A stretch of 64,000 bases of DNA, taken from contig NZ_JBIWES010000001.1 of assembly GCF_044762665.1 (NCBI RefSeq), forward strand, positions 248,001 through 312,000, read 5' to 3'. Below, piece by piece: positions 26,390 through 36,092 of the stretch. The translations under genes and the position numbers were made by a program. The DNA comes from Peribacillus frigoritolerans_B. Lineage in GTDB: Bacteria > Bacillota > Bacilli > Bacillales > DSM-1321. The notes under the pieces were generated by a model. It was not told the origin of the DNA and did not search any database. It saw only the letters and a program-made list of their open reading frames with translations. The number at the start of each line of letters is the position of its first letter. The stretch's first letter is position 1.

Positions 26390-27401
26390 TAAAACAATAT
26401 TCTTAATAAGTCATCGCTCCTTTAAAAGTAGGAATCTAAATTATGTAGAATTGTTAGAGATTTTAAATAAAATGACTTCTAGCTTGTCCTAGACAATTTA
26501 GCCGTTTTTTTCCTAATTCATTTATACTTACTTTTGAAATTACCAATTTAAAAGTTTGGAAGGATCTACTGTATCCCGGTTCCTGCTAAACACCGTTTAT
26601 ATAAAGGAAATTCTGTTTCAAGTACTTTTTCACTTTTTTGAACAGGTTATGAAGTAAATGCAATCGGCTGTTAATATAAACAGCTGAGGTGCCTCTCAAG
26701 AATGCCTTATGCATATTCGAATCATCCCTGTGACAAAATTTAATGGAAGGGTGGCGTTAACCACTCCTAAATCATTTCTACCGTGTTGCTCTCTAGAAGC
26801 GTTACAACAGGGTTAATATACATGGGTATTTTAATTAATAGTTTACTATCTACTTCTTGGGTTTAATGAATAAGTTAAATGCTTTAAAAATGAAGTTAAA
26901 GGTTCGGTGCGCCTAGCATAGGGCTTCAACAATTCAATATACCTTTCAATGAAAATGCTCTGAGTAAGTCTGGTTATCACTAAATAAGTTTCCAGTTTTT
27001 ACATAAAATAGGTGATGGTGAGAGAATAAGAGTTTCATTTAGTTTCTTCAGTATCGGATGGGTATTCTAGAGGCCATTTGGTAGGTTGGCCGCGGTTGCA
27101 GAGTTTATCAAATTGAAGATTCAAATGTATATCTTTGTAGTAGTGATACGAGTCAAGAATATATAATTTTTATAGAGTATTTGAAAATCCATTATATTAA
27201 ATACATTAAACAAAATCTTATTCATTTCCTTCCTCCGCTCATATCTTTATTGATTTAATAACCGGTTTCTAGTCATAGAACATAGAAAACCCGAATAAAG
27301 GATATATCGTAATCCATTATTCAGGTTAAAGTACAAATGTAGTCCAAAATTTTATTTATATAATTTCTTTTGTCTTAATTTCCATATACTCTTTACAATA
27401 C
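26390..27401. other. 1-kb gene-free stretch
   Basis: No supported gene. A small hairpin GGCTGTTAATATAAACAGCT lies near 26669-26688. This stretch separates the beta-helix gene from the polysaccharide cluster. Confidence 0.4.
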
Positions 27402-28556
27402 TTAACCACCAAATGCGATTGGTACACTTTCTATTTTTCCGTAATGATGTAATATAGCTTTCACTATTCGAGATGAAGCATTACCATCTCCGTATGGATT
27501 AGATGCATTGGTCATCTTTTCATATTTTTTTCTATCATTAAGCAACTCATTTGTTAAATTAAAAATAGTTTCTTCATTAACTCCTGCTAATTTTAAAGTT
27601 CCAGCTTCTATCCCTTCAGGCCTTTCTGTTGTATCTCTAAGAACAAGTACCGGTTTCCCCAATGATGGAGCCTCCTCTTGAACCCCACCTGAATCAGTTA
27701 AAATTATATATGCTTTTGATGCCATATTATGAAAATCTATTACACCCAATGGTTCTATAAGATGAATTCTTGTATCATTACCTAGTATTTCATCTGCTAC
27801 CTCTCTGACAGCAGGATTTAGATGAACTGGATATACTACTTGCAAATCATTATGTTCTTTTAATAGCCTTTTAATAGCCCTAAACATATTTCTCATAGGT
27901 TCACCCAGATTTTCACGACGATGGGCAGTTAAAAGCAACATCTTATCATTTCCAAGTTGCTCTAAAATTTCATGTGTATAATCTTTTTTAATAGTGGTAT
28001 TCAATGCATCTATGGCTGTATTACCTGTTACAAAAATAGTTTCAGGTTTTTTATTTTCTTTTAATAAGTTCTGCTTTGCCTTATAAGTCGGTGCAAAATG
28101 GAAATCTGCTAATACTCCTACTAATTGTCTATTTACTTCTTCAGGGAAAGGAGAATACTTATTCCACGTTCTTAAGCCTGCCTCAACATGTCCAACTGAA
28201 ATTCGATTATAAAAAGCAGCAAGGCTTGCCGCAAATGTGGTTGAAGTATCTCCATGAACTAGAACTAAATCTGGTTGTACTTCTTTCATTACATTTTCTA
28301 AACCTATTAATGAATTTAAAGTTACTCCTGTCAAAGACTGTCGCTCTTTCATTATATTCAAGTCATAATCCGGCGTAATTTTAAATGCCTCTAAAACCTG
28401 ATCTAACATTTCTCTGTGTTGAGCTGTAACAGTTACAATAGATTCAATAACTTTAGGATGTTTTTCTAATTCTAATACTAGAGGTGCCAATTTAATCGCT
28501 TCTGGTCTTGTACCAAAAATTGTCATTATTTTTATTTTTTTATTTATTTTATTCAT
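27402..28556 (-). CDS. UDP-N-acetylglucosamine 2-epimerase (non-hydrolysing)
   Basis: 384 residues, GT-B-like fold. Family motifs visible are IFGTRPEAIKLAPLV at the start, VTAQHREMLDQ, LTAHRRENLGEP, and TDSGGVQEEAPSLGKPVLVLR with TERPEG after it. It makes UDP-ManNAc, which the dehydrogenase at 31250-32530 would oxidise to UDP-ManNAcA. A terminator hairpin at 28603-28646 separates it from the rest of the cluster, so it probably has its own promoter. GGGAG precedes the start. Confidence 0.93.
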   Translation of the reverse strand: MNKINKKIKIMTIFGTRPEAIKLAPLVLELEKHPKVIESIVTVTAQHREMLDQVLEAFKITPDYDLNIMKERQSLTGVTLNSLIGLENVMKEVQPDLVLVHGDTSTTFAASLAAFYNRISVGHVEAGLRTWNKYSPFPEEVNRQLVGVLADFHFAPTYKAKQNLLKENKKPETIFVTGNTAIDALNTTIKKDYTHEILEQLGNDKMLLLTAHRRENLGEPMRNMFRAIKRLLKEHNDLQVVYPVHLNPAVREVADEILGNDTRIHLIEPLGVIDFHNMASKAYIILTDSGGVQEEAPSLGKPVLVLRDTTERPEGIEAGTLKLAGVNEETIFNLTNELLNDRKKYEKMTNASNPYGDGNASSRIVKAILHHYGKIESVPIAFGG

Positions 28557-28602
28557 TCTTTTACTCCCTTTCTAGGAGACTGGAGGCAGTAAGCTCATAG
28601 AT

Positions 28603-28646
28603 GAAAAACAAATACAAACGGAATAACAACATGTATTTGTTTTTTC
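28603..28646 (-). terminator. Terminator at the end of the polysaccharide operon
   Basis: AACAAATAC and GTATTTGTT pair around a 17-base loop and are flanked by A and T tracts, so it could work in both directions. It lies between the aminotransferase gene and the epimerase gene. Confidence 0.6.
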
Positions 28647-28815
28647 CCATCTTTCTTTCTATATTCAGTATATTGTTAAGCTAAAATAAAAGAAGCTGTT
28701 TTCTTAATATATCTCCGATAGTACAATAAATAAGATTTCTAGTTAAAATAAGCATGTACCTTTTCTGGAAGCCTTGATTTAGTTGCTGAGGTCAATTTTC
28801 CCAGCATCTGTTCCA

Positions 28816-29979
28816 TTAACGGATACCTGCGTAACTGTTTATCACATTTATGACTTTATCAATTACCCGTTCTTGTTGTTCTTCAGTCATGTTTGATCCA
28901 GAAGGTAGACAGACTCCACTTCCGAATAATTCTTCTGAGATACTTCTGCCTATTTTATGAGGATAATACTTCACACCTTCAAAAACCGGTTGCAAATGAA
29001 GCGGTTTCCATACCGGACGAGCTTCAATATTCTCTTCTGCCAAACCATTAATTAGTTCTAATGATGATAAACCAAGTTTTTCCTGATTAATTGTCATAGT
29101 TGTAAGCCAGCGGTTATGTAAGGTTCCTTCAAGCTCAGGCATAAAGTTTATACCTTCAATCTTACCTAGTGCTTCCACATATCGTTCAAACTTTGCCCTT
29201 CTCGTTGCAACCCGTTCATCAAGCACCTCAAGCTGTGCTCGTCCAACTCCCGCCAGAATATTACTCATCCGGTAGTTATATCCTACTACGCTATGTTGAT
29301 AGTGTGGCGCTTGGTCGCGAGCCTGCGTCGCTAAATAGCGAGCTTTCTTTAATGCTTCTTCATCATTAGAAATCAGCATTCCGCCACCTGAAGTTGTTAT
29401 AATTTTATTGCCATTAAACGAATAGATACCAAACTTGCCAAATGTACCGCTCTTCTTACCTTTATACTCCGCACCAAGCGATTCCGCTGCATCTTCTATT
29501 ACAGGAACACCATATTTATCACAAATCTCAATAATTTCGTCCATCTTGGCACTTTGTCCATACAAATTTACTACAATTATAGCTTTTGGTAACTTGTTTT
29601 CAGATTTCGCATCCAAAAAGGCTTTTTCCAATGCAATGGGTGACATATTCCAAGTATCAGGTTCAGAATCAATAAAAACCGGTTCTGCTCCTTGATACAA
29701 GATAGGGTTGGCACTCGCAATAAATGTCAAAGAAGAGCAAAATACTTTATCCCCCAGTTCAACGTCTAGTAATCTCAATGCCAAATGAATAGCTGCGGTT
29801 CCTGAACTAACGGCTGCTGCATTACGTACCCCAGCATATAACGCCAGTTCGTCCTCGAACTTATCCACATTGGGCCCAAGTGGCGCAATCCAGTTAGTTT
29901 CGAATGCTTCGTTAATATATTTTTGCTCTTGCCCGCTCATATGAGGAGATGAAAGGAAAATTCTTGAATAGTTTGGCAT
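28816..29979 (-). CDS. DegT/DnrJ/EryC1-type sugar aminotransferase (EpsN/PglE-like)
   Basis: 387 residues. The PLP-binding lysine lies in FGIYSFNGNKIITTSGGGML, and EDAAESLGAEYKGKKSG is the family motif. These enzymes aminate UDP-4-keto sugars. Together with the 4,6-dehydratase (41970-43796) and the acetyltransferase (29997-30629) it makes a UDP-2,4-diacetamido-trideoxyhexose of the bacillosamine type. AAAAGGTGAT precedes the start. Confidence 0.92.
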   Translation of the reverse strand: MPNYSRIFLSSPHMSGQEQKYINEAFETNWIAPLGPNVDKFEDELALYAGVRNAAAVSSGTAAIHLALRLLDVELGDKVFCSSLTFIASANPILYQGAEPVFIDSEPDTWNMSPIALEKAFLDAKSENKLPKAIIVVNLYGQSAKMDEIIEICDKYGVPVIEDAAESLGAEYKGKKSGTFGKFGIYSFNGNKIITTSGGGMLISNDEEALKKARYLATQARDQAPHYQHSVVGYNYRMSNILAGVGRAQLEVLDERVATRRAKFERYVEALGKIEGINFMPELEGTLHNRWLTTMTINQEKLGLSSLELINGLAEENIEARPVWKPLHLQPVFEGVKYYPHKIGRSISEELFGSGVCLPSGSNMTEEQQERVIDKVINVINSYAGIR

Positions 29980-29996
29980 ATAATCACCTTTTCAAT

Positions 29997-30629
29997 TTAA
30001 TTTAAATACTTAATCACTTTTGCAGGTAATCCAATAGCTGTTACACCATTTGGAATATGATCAATAACAGTAGCACCAGCTCCAATTATAGACCATTCCC
30101 CTATCATTTTCCCAGGTATCACAGTTGCTCCCGCACCGATATGTGAACCTTCTCCGATTTTTACATTACCTGTTAAAATGGCACCTGGAGAAATATGAAC
30201 AAAATCCCCAATGCTATTATCATGCTCTACTACAGAAGCAGAGTTAATAATAGCATGTCTACCTATAGTTACATCAGCATTGATAACACTTGCAGCCATT
30301 ACAACAGTACCTTCTTCTATTTGCACATTGGGGCTAACATAGGCAGCAGGATGAATAACTACCGCAAACTTCACTCCTAATTCTTTAAGATTGTTTGCAA
30401 TCCTTTTACGAATATTATTATTACCAATCGCAATTATAAACTCTACTTTCATATTTTTATTAAGTTCCTTTGCAAAAGTTACAGGGCCAAATAAGATGTT
30501 ATTATTCTTTATTGTATCGGTATATTTATCATCTAAAATAGCGATTACCTTATATACTCCCTCAACAAAAATAATTTCTTGAATAACTTTACTATGGCCA
30601 CCTTCACCAATCACGACAATAGGCTTCAT
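29997..30629 (-). CDS. Sugar O/N-acetyltransferase, NeuD/PglD/EpsM type
   Basis: 210 residues. An N-terminal Rossmann-like part (PIVVIGEGGHSKVIQEI) is followed by hexapeptide repeats forming a left-handed beta-helix (VVMAASVINADVTIGRHAII, HISPGAILTGNVKIGEGSHI, GAGATVIPG). It acetylates the amino sugar made by the neighbouring aminotransferase. Its ATG shares a base with the stop of the upstream sugar transferase gene. Confidence 0.9.
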   Translation of the reverse strand: MKPIVVIGEGGHSKVIQEIIFVEGVYKVIAILDDKYTDTIKNNNILFGPVTFAKELNKNMKVEFIIAIGNNNIRKRIANNLKELGVKFAVVIHPAAYVSPNVQIEEGTVVMAASVINADVTIGRHAIINSASVVEHDNSIGDFVHISPGAILTGNVKIGEGSHIGAGATVIPGKMIGEWSIIGAGATVIDHIPNGVTAIGLPAKVIKYLN

Positions 30630-31246
30630 TAATACTCTCCGCCTTCCGAACCTTTAAACTTCTCCATTGTTACATGTCCTGTTTGACTAATCCCCTCTGA
30701 TTTAAACACCTTAAGTACCGTCATAAATAATATCTTCATATCCAACCAAAAAGAGCGGTTATCTACGTACCATACATCTAATTTAAATTTTTCTTCCCAA
30801 GATATCGCATTACGCCCATTGACTTGTGCCCACCCAGTAATACCAGGACGGACTTCATGACGTCGTGCCTGTTCTGGTGTGTAGTACTCCAAATACTCTA
30901 GTAACAAAGGCCGAGGGCCGACAAGACTAATATCCCCTTTTAATACATTAAATAACTGTGGTAATTCATCCAAACTTAGCTTCCGGAGTACCTTGCCAAA
31001 TTGTGTTAAACGGTCTTGGTCAGGCAGTAACTCCCCGTTTTCATCTCTCTCATCCGTCATTGTACGGAATTTATATACATAAAAAGGCTTACCGTTAAAG
31101 CCTGGACGTTGTTGCTTAAAGACAATATGTGAACCAAGTTTGAGACGTATTAGTATCGAAGTAATTATTATGATTGGCGACAAAATGACTAAACCTACAA
31201 AAGAACCAGTAATATCAAATAACCTCTTAATATGAATCACCTTCAA
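30629..31246 (-). CDS. Undecaprenyl-phosphate sugar phosphotransferase (EpsL/PglC-like)
   Basis: 205 residues, monotopic phosphoglycosyl transferase. A single N-terminal re-entrant helix (IKRLFDITGSFVGLVILSPI) is followed by KQQRPGFNGKPFYVYKFRTM, RKLSLDELPQLFNVLKGDIS and VGPRPLL, with the Asp-Glu pair of the active site. It loads the first sugar onto the lipid carrier. Translation seems to start at a TTG close behind the dehydrogenase stop. Confidence 0.93.
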   Translation of the reverse strand: MKVIHIKRLFDITGSFVGLVILSPIIIITSILIRLKLGSHIVFKQQRPGFNGKPFYVYKFRTMTDERDENGELLPDQDRLTQFGKVLRKLSLDELPQLFNVLKGDISLVGPRPLLLEYLEYYTPEQARRHEVRPGITGWAQVNGRNAISWEEKFKLDVWYVDNRSFWLDMKILFMTVLKVFKSEGISQTGHVTMEKFKGSEGGEY

Positions 31247-31249
31247 TCA

Positions 31250-32530
31250 TTAAACTTTTAGTGGAGATTTAATATTAGCCAAACTACCAAAATTATAGTA
31301 ATTAATTTTTGAACTACTAATGGTTACACAATTTTTCGTGTCAAATACAAGAGGATTTTTCATATGATTCAGTACCGCTTCTTCATCTAATTGTTTAAAT
31401 TCACTATGATCTGTTAATATTAAAATACACTCTGCATCTGCTATGGCATCTTCAAATGAAGATAAGTAAAAGTTTACTCGTTCTTGCTTTACATGTGGAT
31501 CATAAATTCCTAACTTGTATCCTTCCATTTGTAAAAGACTTAATACATCCATAGCTGGACTTTCACGTATGTCGTCAATGTTACCTTTATATGTTAATCC
31601 AAAAACAGCAATTTTAGAATTTTTATCTTGAAGAAGTTTCGTTACTTGATTAACAACAAATTTAGGCATAGAATTGTTAATTTGACGTGAGTTTGCAATC
31701 AATATAGATTGCTCAGGAGCTTTTTCAATAATAAAGTACGGATCTACTGCAAGGCAATGTCCTCCAACACCAGGTCCTGGTTGGTGTAGGTTCACACGTG
31801 GGTGATGATTAGCAAGCTGAATGACTTCAAGGGCATCTACATCAAGTTTTTCTGAGATTTTTACAAGCTCATTTGCTAACGCAATGTTCACATCACGATA
31901 CGTATTTTCCATCAACTTTGACATTTCCGCACTGACCGCACGAGTGATTAATATAGCACCTGTGACAAAACTACGATACATCTCAGCTGCTCTCTGAGCA
32001 GAAACGTGGTTTATACCACCAACAATTCTTGTATTCTCTACTAACTCTATTAAAATGCGGCCAGGTAATACACGCTCAGGACAATGGGCAAGATATATGT
32101 CTTCTCCTGGTATCCAACCTGCTTCACTTAAAATAGGGGCCACTATATCATTAATGGTACGTGGTGGAATAGTTGATTCTACAATAACTGTATTACCCTC
32201 TTTTAAGAACGGTACCATTGCTTTCGTTGCTTCTATTACATAACTTAAGTCAGCTGTATTGTCTTCATGATGTGGTGTAGGAACAGCAATAATAAAGCAA
32301 TCGGCCTCAGTGGGCTGTAATTGAGCCCGTAAGCTTCCTGCTTCAACTACAATTTTCACTAAATCCTCAAGCCCATCCTCTTCAATATGAATTTCACCTT
32401 TGTTTAATTTGTCAACCGCTACTGGATTAACATCAACACCTGTAACATTCCATCCTACTTTGGCAAACATAGCTGCTGTAGGTAAGCCAATATACCCTAA
32501 ACCTATAACACATAAATTTCTATTATTCAT
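31250..32530 (-). CDS. UDP-N-acetyl-D-mannosamine dehydrogenase (WecC-type)
   Basis: 426 residues. The NAD site is CVIGLGYIGLPTAAMFAKVG, the central part MENTYRDVNIALANEL, and the catalytic cysteine lies in GPGVGGHCLAVDPYF, all typical of UDP-sugar 6-dehydrogenases. The ManNAc type is preferred because a UDP-GlcNAc 2-epimerase gene is in the same locus. The product UDP-ManNAcA would make the polymer acidic. It overlaps the end of the glycosyltransferase gene before it by eight bases. Confidence 0.88.
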   Translation of the reverse strand: MNNRNLCVIGLGYIGLPTAAMFAKVGWNVTGVDVNPVAVDKLNKGEIHIEEDGLEDLVKIVVEAGSLRAQLQPTEADCFIIAVPTPHHEDNTADLSYVIEATKAMVPFLKEGNTVIVESTIPPRTINDIVAPILSEAGWIPGEDIYLAHCPERVLPGRILIELVENTRIVGGINHVSAQRAAEMYRSFVTGAILITRAVSAEMSKLMENTYRDVNIALANELVKISEKLDVDALEVIQLANHHPRVNLHQPGPGVGGHCLAVDPYFIIEKAPEQSILIANSRQINNSMPKFVVNQVTKLLQDKNSKIAVFGLTYKGNIDDIRESPAMDVLSLLQMEGYKLGIYDPHVKQERVNFYLSSFEDAIADAECILILTDHSEFKQLDEEAVLNHMKNPLVFDTKNCVTISSSKINYYNFGSLANIKSPLKV

Positions 32531-33761
32531 TTACCTTTACCACCTTTTTAATTTCATTCGCATATTTTTCCGCTAAACTCTCACGGCTAAAGTTTTCCCT
32601 TACAAATGCAAGACCATTTTCCCCTAGCTTTGTCTGCAGTTGCTTGTTGTGATAAAGCTCCATAACCTTTTCCTTAAATTCTTTTGGATTTTCTGGATCG
32701 ACATAATAGCCACTTTCACTCTCTTCCACTAGCTTTCTAGCAATTCCATCAATCCCAATTAAAATTGGTTTGGCACATGACATATAATCAAACACTTTAT
32801 TTGGATATACCGTCTTAAAAGTATCTACCTTCTTTAAAACAGCTGTACAAATATCTGAAGCATTACAGAAATCAGGAATTACCTTTTTCGGCTGTGAATC
32901 AACAAATATTACATTTTCTAATTTTTCTTCTTTTGCATGCTTTATAAGTTCTTTCTTTTGCATACCGTCTCCAACAAACATTATTACAATATCTTTCTGG
33001 TCTTGACATTCTTTCGCCAACTCAAGAAGAGAATAGAGATGGTTCGCTACCCCATGGGCACCCATATACGTAATAACGAACTTATCTTTTATATTATATT
33101 GTTCACGAACCCAATTTTCTTTTGGTCCGGGCTGAAATATATCCAAATCTGCCCCATTTGGTATAAAAATTATTTTATCTTCTTTAATACCTTTTTTATC
33201 TATTAGTACTTGTTTGAAAGCTGGTGTCAGTACATTTATTTTATCTGCAAATTTATACGAAAGCTTTTCAACCAAATAAGCTAGTTTAATAATTAATTTA
33301 TTGCTTAATACACCAGTATCAATTGCTGATTCTGGCCACAAATCTCTAATTTCAAATATCATTGGTATGCGTTTAAATACTTTCGCAAGTATACCAGTGA
33401 TACCTACGAATAAAGGTGGAGACGTGACTATTAAAACATCATGTTTTTTTACTTTAAATAAAATCGCTGTTAGTGAGGATAAAGTAAAAGAAAAATAGCC
33501 CCATAAACGGCCAATAAAGGATTTATTATACGCTTCAGACACATACGTCCGAAGTACCATTGTCTTTTCGGAATATTTCTCTTGAATAATCCATTTACCT
33601 TTATACTTTTCTTCTTTCTGACCAGTCGCATAATGAACTGTTCCAGCTACTACAGTTATCTCATGTCCCATCTCTTCCCAAAATTTCACAAATTGATTAA
33701 ACCGAGAACCCCCTGGATCATCTTTACCTAGGAAATATTGATGTAGAATTAATATTTTCAT
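32523..33761 (-). CDS. GT4 glycosyltransferase (WbuB-like)
   Basis: 412 residues, GT-B fold. It starts MKILILHQYFLGKDDPGGSR and has the acceptor part LIVTSPPLFVGITG, IFEIRDLWPESAI, and the donor part VYPNKVFDYMSCAKPIL. This is the WbuB/WcaI-like GT4 group, which often transfers amino sugars in capsule and O-antigen synthesis. It acts on the cytoplasmic side of the membrane. Confidence 0.88.
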   Translation of the reverse strand: MKILILHQYFLGKDDPGGSRFNQFVKFWEEMGHEITVVAGTVHYATGQKEEKYKGKWIIQEKYSEKTMVLRTYVSEAYNKSFIGRLWGYFSFTLSSLTAILFKVKKHDVLIVTSPPLFVGITGILAKVFKRIPMIFEIRDLWPESAIDTGVLSNKLIIKLAYLVEKLSYKFADKINVLTPAFKQVLIDKKGIKEDKIIFIPNGADLDIFQPGPKENWVREQYNIKDKFVITYMGAHGVANHLYSLLELAKECQDQKDIVIMFVGDGMQKKELIKHAKEEKLENVIFVDSQPKKVIPDFCNASDICTAVLKKVDTFKTVYPNKVFDYMSCAKPILIGIDGIARKLVEESESGYYVDPENPKEFKEKVMELYHNKQLQTKLGENGLAFVRENFSRESLAEKYANEIKKVVKVNE

Positions 33762-33776
33762 TTTTATGATTCCTTC

Positions 33777-35864
33777 TTAATAAATATATTTTATAATTTC
33801 CTTTTCGCCTATTTGATTTAAACCAATTTTTTTACCTTGGAAGTTAATACAAGTATTACTTGATAGATTAACACTCTTATCCTTAGGCTTAATAACTGTA
33901 ATCAGTCTTGTATTTTTGTTAACAGAAAACTCTCTCACTAACTGATGCACCGGTTCTTTTTCACCATAATAGGAAGAAGACCAACCTCGTATTTGATTTT
34001 CATCACCAAAATATAAACTGTTTTTTTGCGGATTACCATTTAAAAAACACATTTCTAAATCTCCTAATCCAATAGAGGAGTTATTTTTCTTAAATTCAAC
34101 ATCCTTAATTCCAAACAGCCATTGTTGATTAAATTTAATTTCTTCGTAAAATTTGGAGGCTATTATATCATCAATTATTACCCATACGTCTTCTGTGTTG
34201 AAAATCGCCCTTCTATGAATGTAAGGACTATATCCATAATGTTCTCCCTCAAATACAGTAAAATCAGTTGTTTTATTAAATTTTAAGGTTTTTGCTTTTA
34301 TCCATTTATACCATATAAATCGAGAGCCCTTTTCCATTTGGTCCTTATTATTAACCATAATAGTGTTATGAGATTTAGTTCCATTAAAATAACTCATCCA
34401 ATTTTCATCAGTATTGTAGGAAAATGTACCTGCATCAGTTAGTATATTATTTCCTTTATACCAGAAATCAAAAGACAACATATCTGCTTGAAAAGGTCTT
34501 TGTCTATACGTGGTACAACGTATAGACCCTTGGGAATCCATACCTTTAAGGAAATAATAACCCCCATTTGGAAATGATATTGATTCTTTTTCAATATTGT
34601 CTTTTGGGGATTTCAATGCCTTAGCACCAGAAATCCAAAATAAATTCTCATCATGGATCCCATCATTGTAAAGCCTATGTCCTGTTAAAACATGATAAAT
34701 TGCATTTATTTGAGGTCTATAATCTAAATAATCACATTGTGATAAGGGATGAATTATTGATCCATCATTCATTCCATAATTAGGTAACCTCCCTGAAGAT
34801 TCTTCCTGATGAGTGTAGAGAAAAAGTGTGGCTTTTTGTATTTTGTCTAAAAACACTTCAGAGAAAACCTCTCCATTTAGTTTTCCTAATTGAATCGCCC
34901 ATGTATAATCTTGAAGCATCAATCTATGATAGTTCATGGAATGCTGAATATAACCGCCATCTTCATAAATTTGCTTAAATGCTTCTTGTTGAAGATGTTT
35001 CAAGCCCTTTTTTTTCCACTTTTTAGATTTATCAAAGAAAGGAAATAATAAACCTACAGTATAAATCGCAACAGCCTCTGTAATAGTGTGATTATTTTTT
35101 ACTGCTCTAAGAGAAAATTCAAAGTGCTTCTCTATATGATCAGCATGTAAATATATTGCTTTAAATAATTTAAATATTTTACCATCGGTAGATAAGTTAT
35201 GATCTTTAAATGCATACAAACCAAAAATCCAAGCCATCATACGAATAGACATTTCTTGACAGCATTTATAGTTCACCCCTAATTGATTAGGGTTTTCTTT
35301 AATCCAATCTTCTACTATATCCCAGAATACTTTTACATATTTTTCATTAGAGGTAATTGAGTATGCACGAACTAGTGTGAATACAAATGAAAATCTTGAG
35401 AGTTCCCATATGTATTTTATATCTCCAAAGTCGCCACCTAAATCTGGAATCTTTAACCAGTGTTTGTCTTTTGGTGAATGTAATTTTGTAATTGGATTAT
35501 AATGCCAATCTAATTCCTTATACTTAACTTTCCATTTATTAAAATAAGTAAATGTATAATTACATATTTTATCCGCCTCTAGCAAAACAGAGTCACAATC
35601 ATTTTTCAATAGCTCTCTAATTGTATCTTTATTATTTTCATTAATTCCTAAAAAAAAGGGAGCAGTGTTTTGTTTCCACCAGTATACGAAATTGTCTTTT
35701 ACTGAGGCATCTAATTTTAATTTAGATCCAAACTGCTTATCATTCAAAGAAACGCATGGATATTTTCTTTCTAATAGACCTGTCTTTTTCTTCAATTCAT
35801 AGAGACTTCTATAAGTAGTCCAGCCAAGTCCCATATTTTTTATTAGTTCAAACTTTCTGTACAT
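33777..35864 (-). CDS. Heparinase II/III-like protein (alginate-lyase family)
   Basis: 695 residues. The helical toroid is visible with KNNHTITEAVAIYT and YEDGGYIQHSMNYHRLMLQ (Asn, His and Tyr of the active site region), then the beta-sheet domain with LSFDFWYKGNNILTDAGTFSY and SHNTIMVN. No signal peptide is seen. Family members cut acidic polysaccharides by beta-elimination; inside a biosynthesis cluster they may trim or modify the polymer. The start at 35864 is used because GGAAGGG precedes it. Confidence 0.85.
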   Translation of the reverse strand: MYRKFELIKNMGLGWTTYRSLYELKKKTGLLERKYPCVSLNDKQFGSKLKLDASVKDNFVYWWKQNTAPFFLGINENNKDTIRELLKNDCDSVLLEADKICNYTFTYFNKWKVKYKELDWHYNPITKLHSPKDKHWLKIPDLGGDFGDIKYIWELSRFSFVFTLVRAYSITSNEKYVKVFWDIVEDWIKENPNQLGVNYKCCQEMSIRMMAWIFGLYAFKDHNLSTDGKIFKLFKAIYLHADHIEKHFEFSLRAVKNNHTITEAVAIYTVGLLFPFFDKSKKWKKKGLKHLQQEAFKQIYEDGGYIQHSMNYHRLMLQDYTWAIQLGKLNGEVFSEVFLDKIQKATLFLYTHQEESSGRLPNYGMNDGSIIHPLSQCDYLDYRPQINAIYHVLTGHRLYNDGIHDENLFWISGAKALKSPKDNIEKESISFPNGGYYFLKGMDSQGSIRCTTYRQRPFQADMLSFDFWYKGNNILTDAGTFSYNTDENWMSYFNGTKSHNTIMVNNKDQMEKGSRFIWYKWIKAKTLKFNKTTDFTVFEGEHYGYSPYIHRRAIFNTEDVWVIIDDIIASKFYEEIKFNQQWLFGIKDVEFKKNNSSIGLGDLEMCFLNGNPQKNSLYFGDENQIRGWSSSYYGEKEPVHQLVREFSVNKNTRLITVIKPKDKSVNLSSNTCINFQGKKIGLNQIGEKEIIKYIY

Positions 35865-36092
35865 ATTGTAATCCCTTCCATGCAATAAATTAACTTTGAA
35901 TTTTCAAACGAAATAAATTTAACGACAAATATAATTCATGATAACCTTAGTCACGGACTTATAGGATAAAAATAGAAAACCAATAACCGATTGCAAGGAA
36001 TTTTCTTTATATTTCCTTTTGAATCGCTCTATGATAAAAAAGACTAGGACTTCTAAGGTTATTTTTCATTTATAATATTAGGCCACTTCAAT

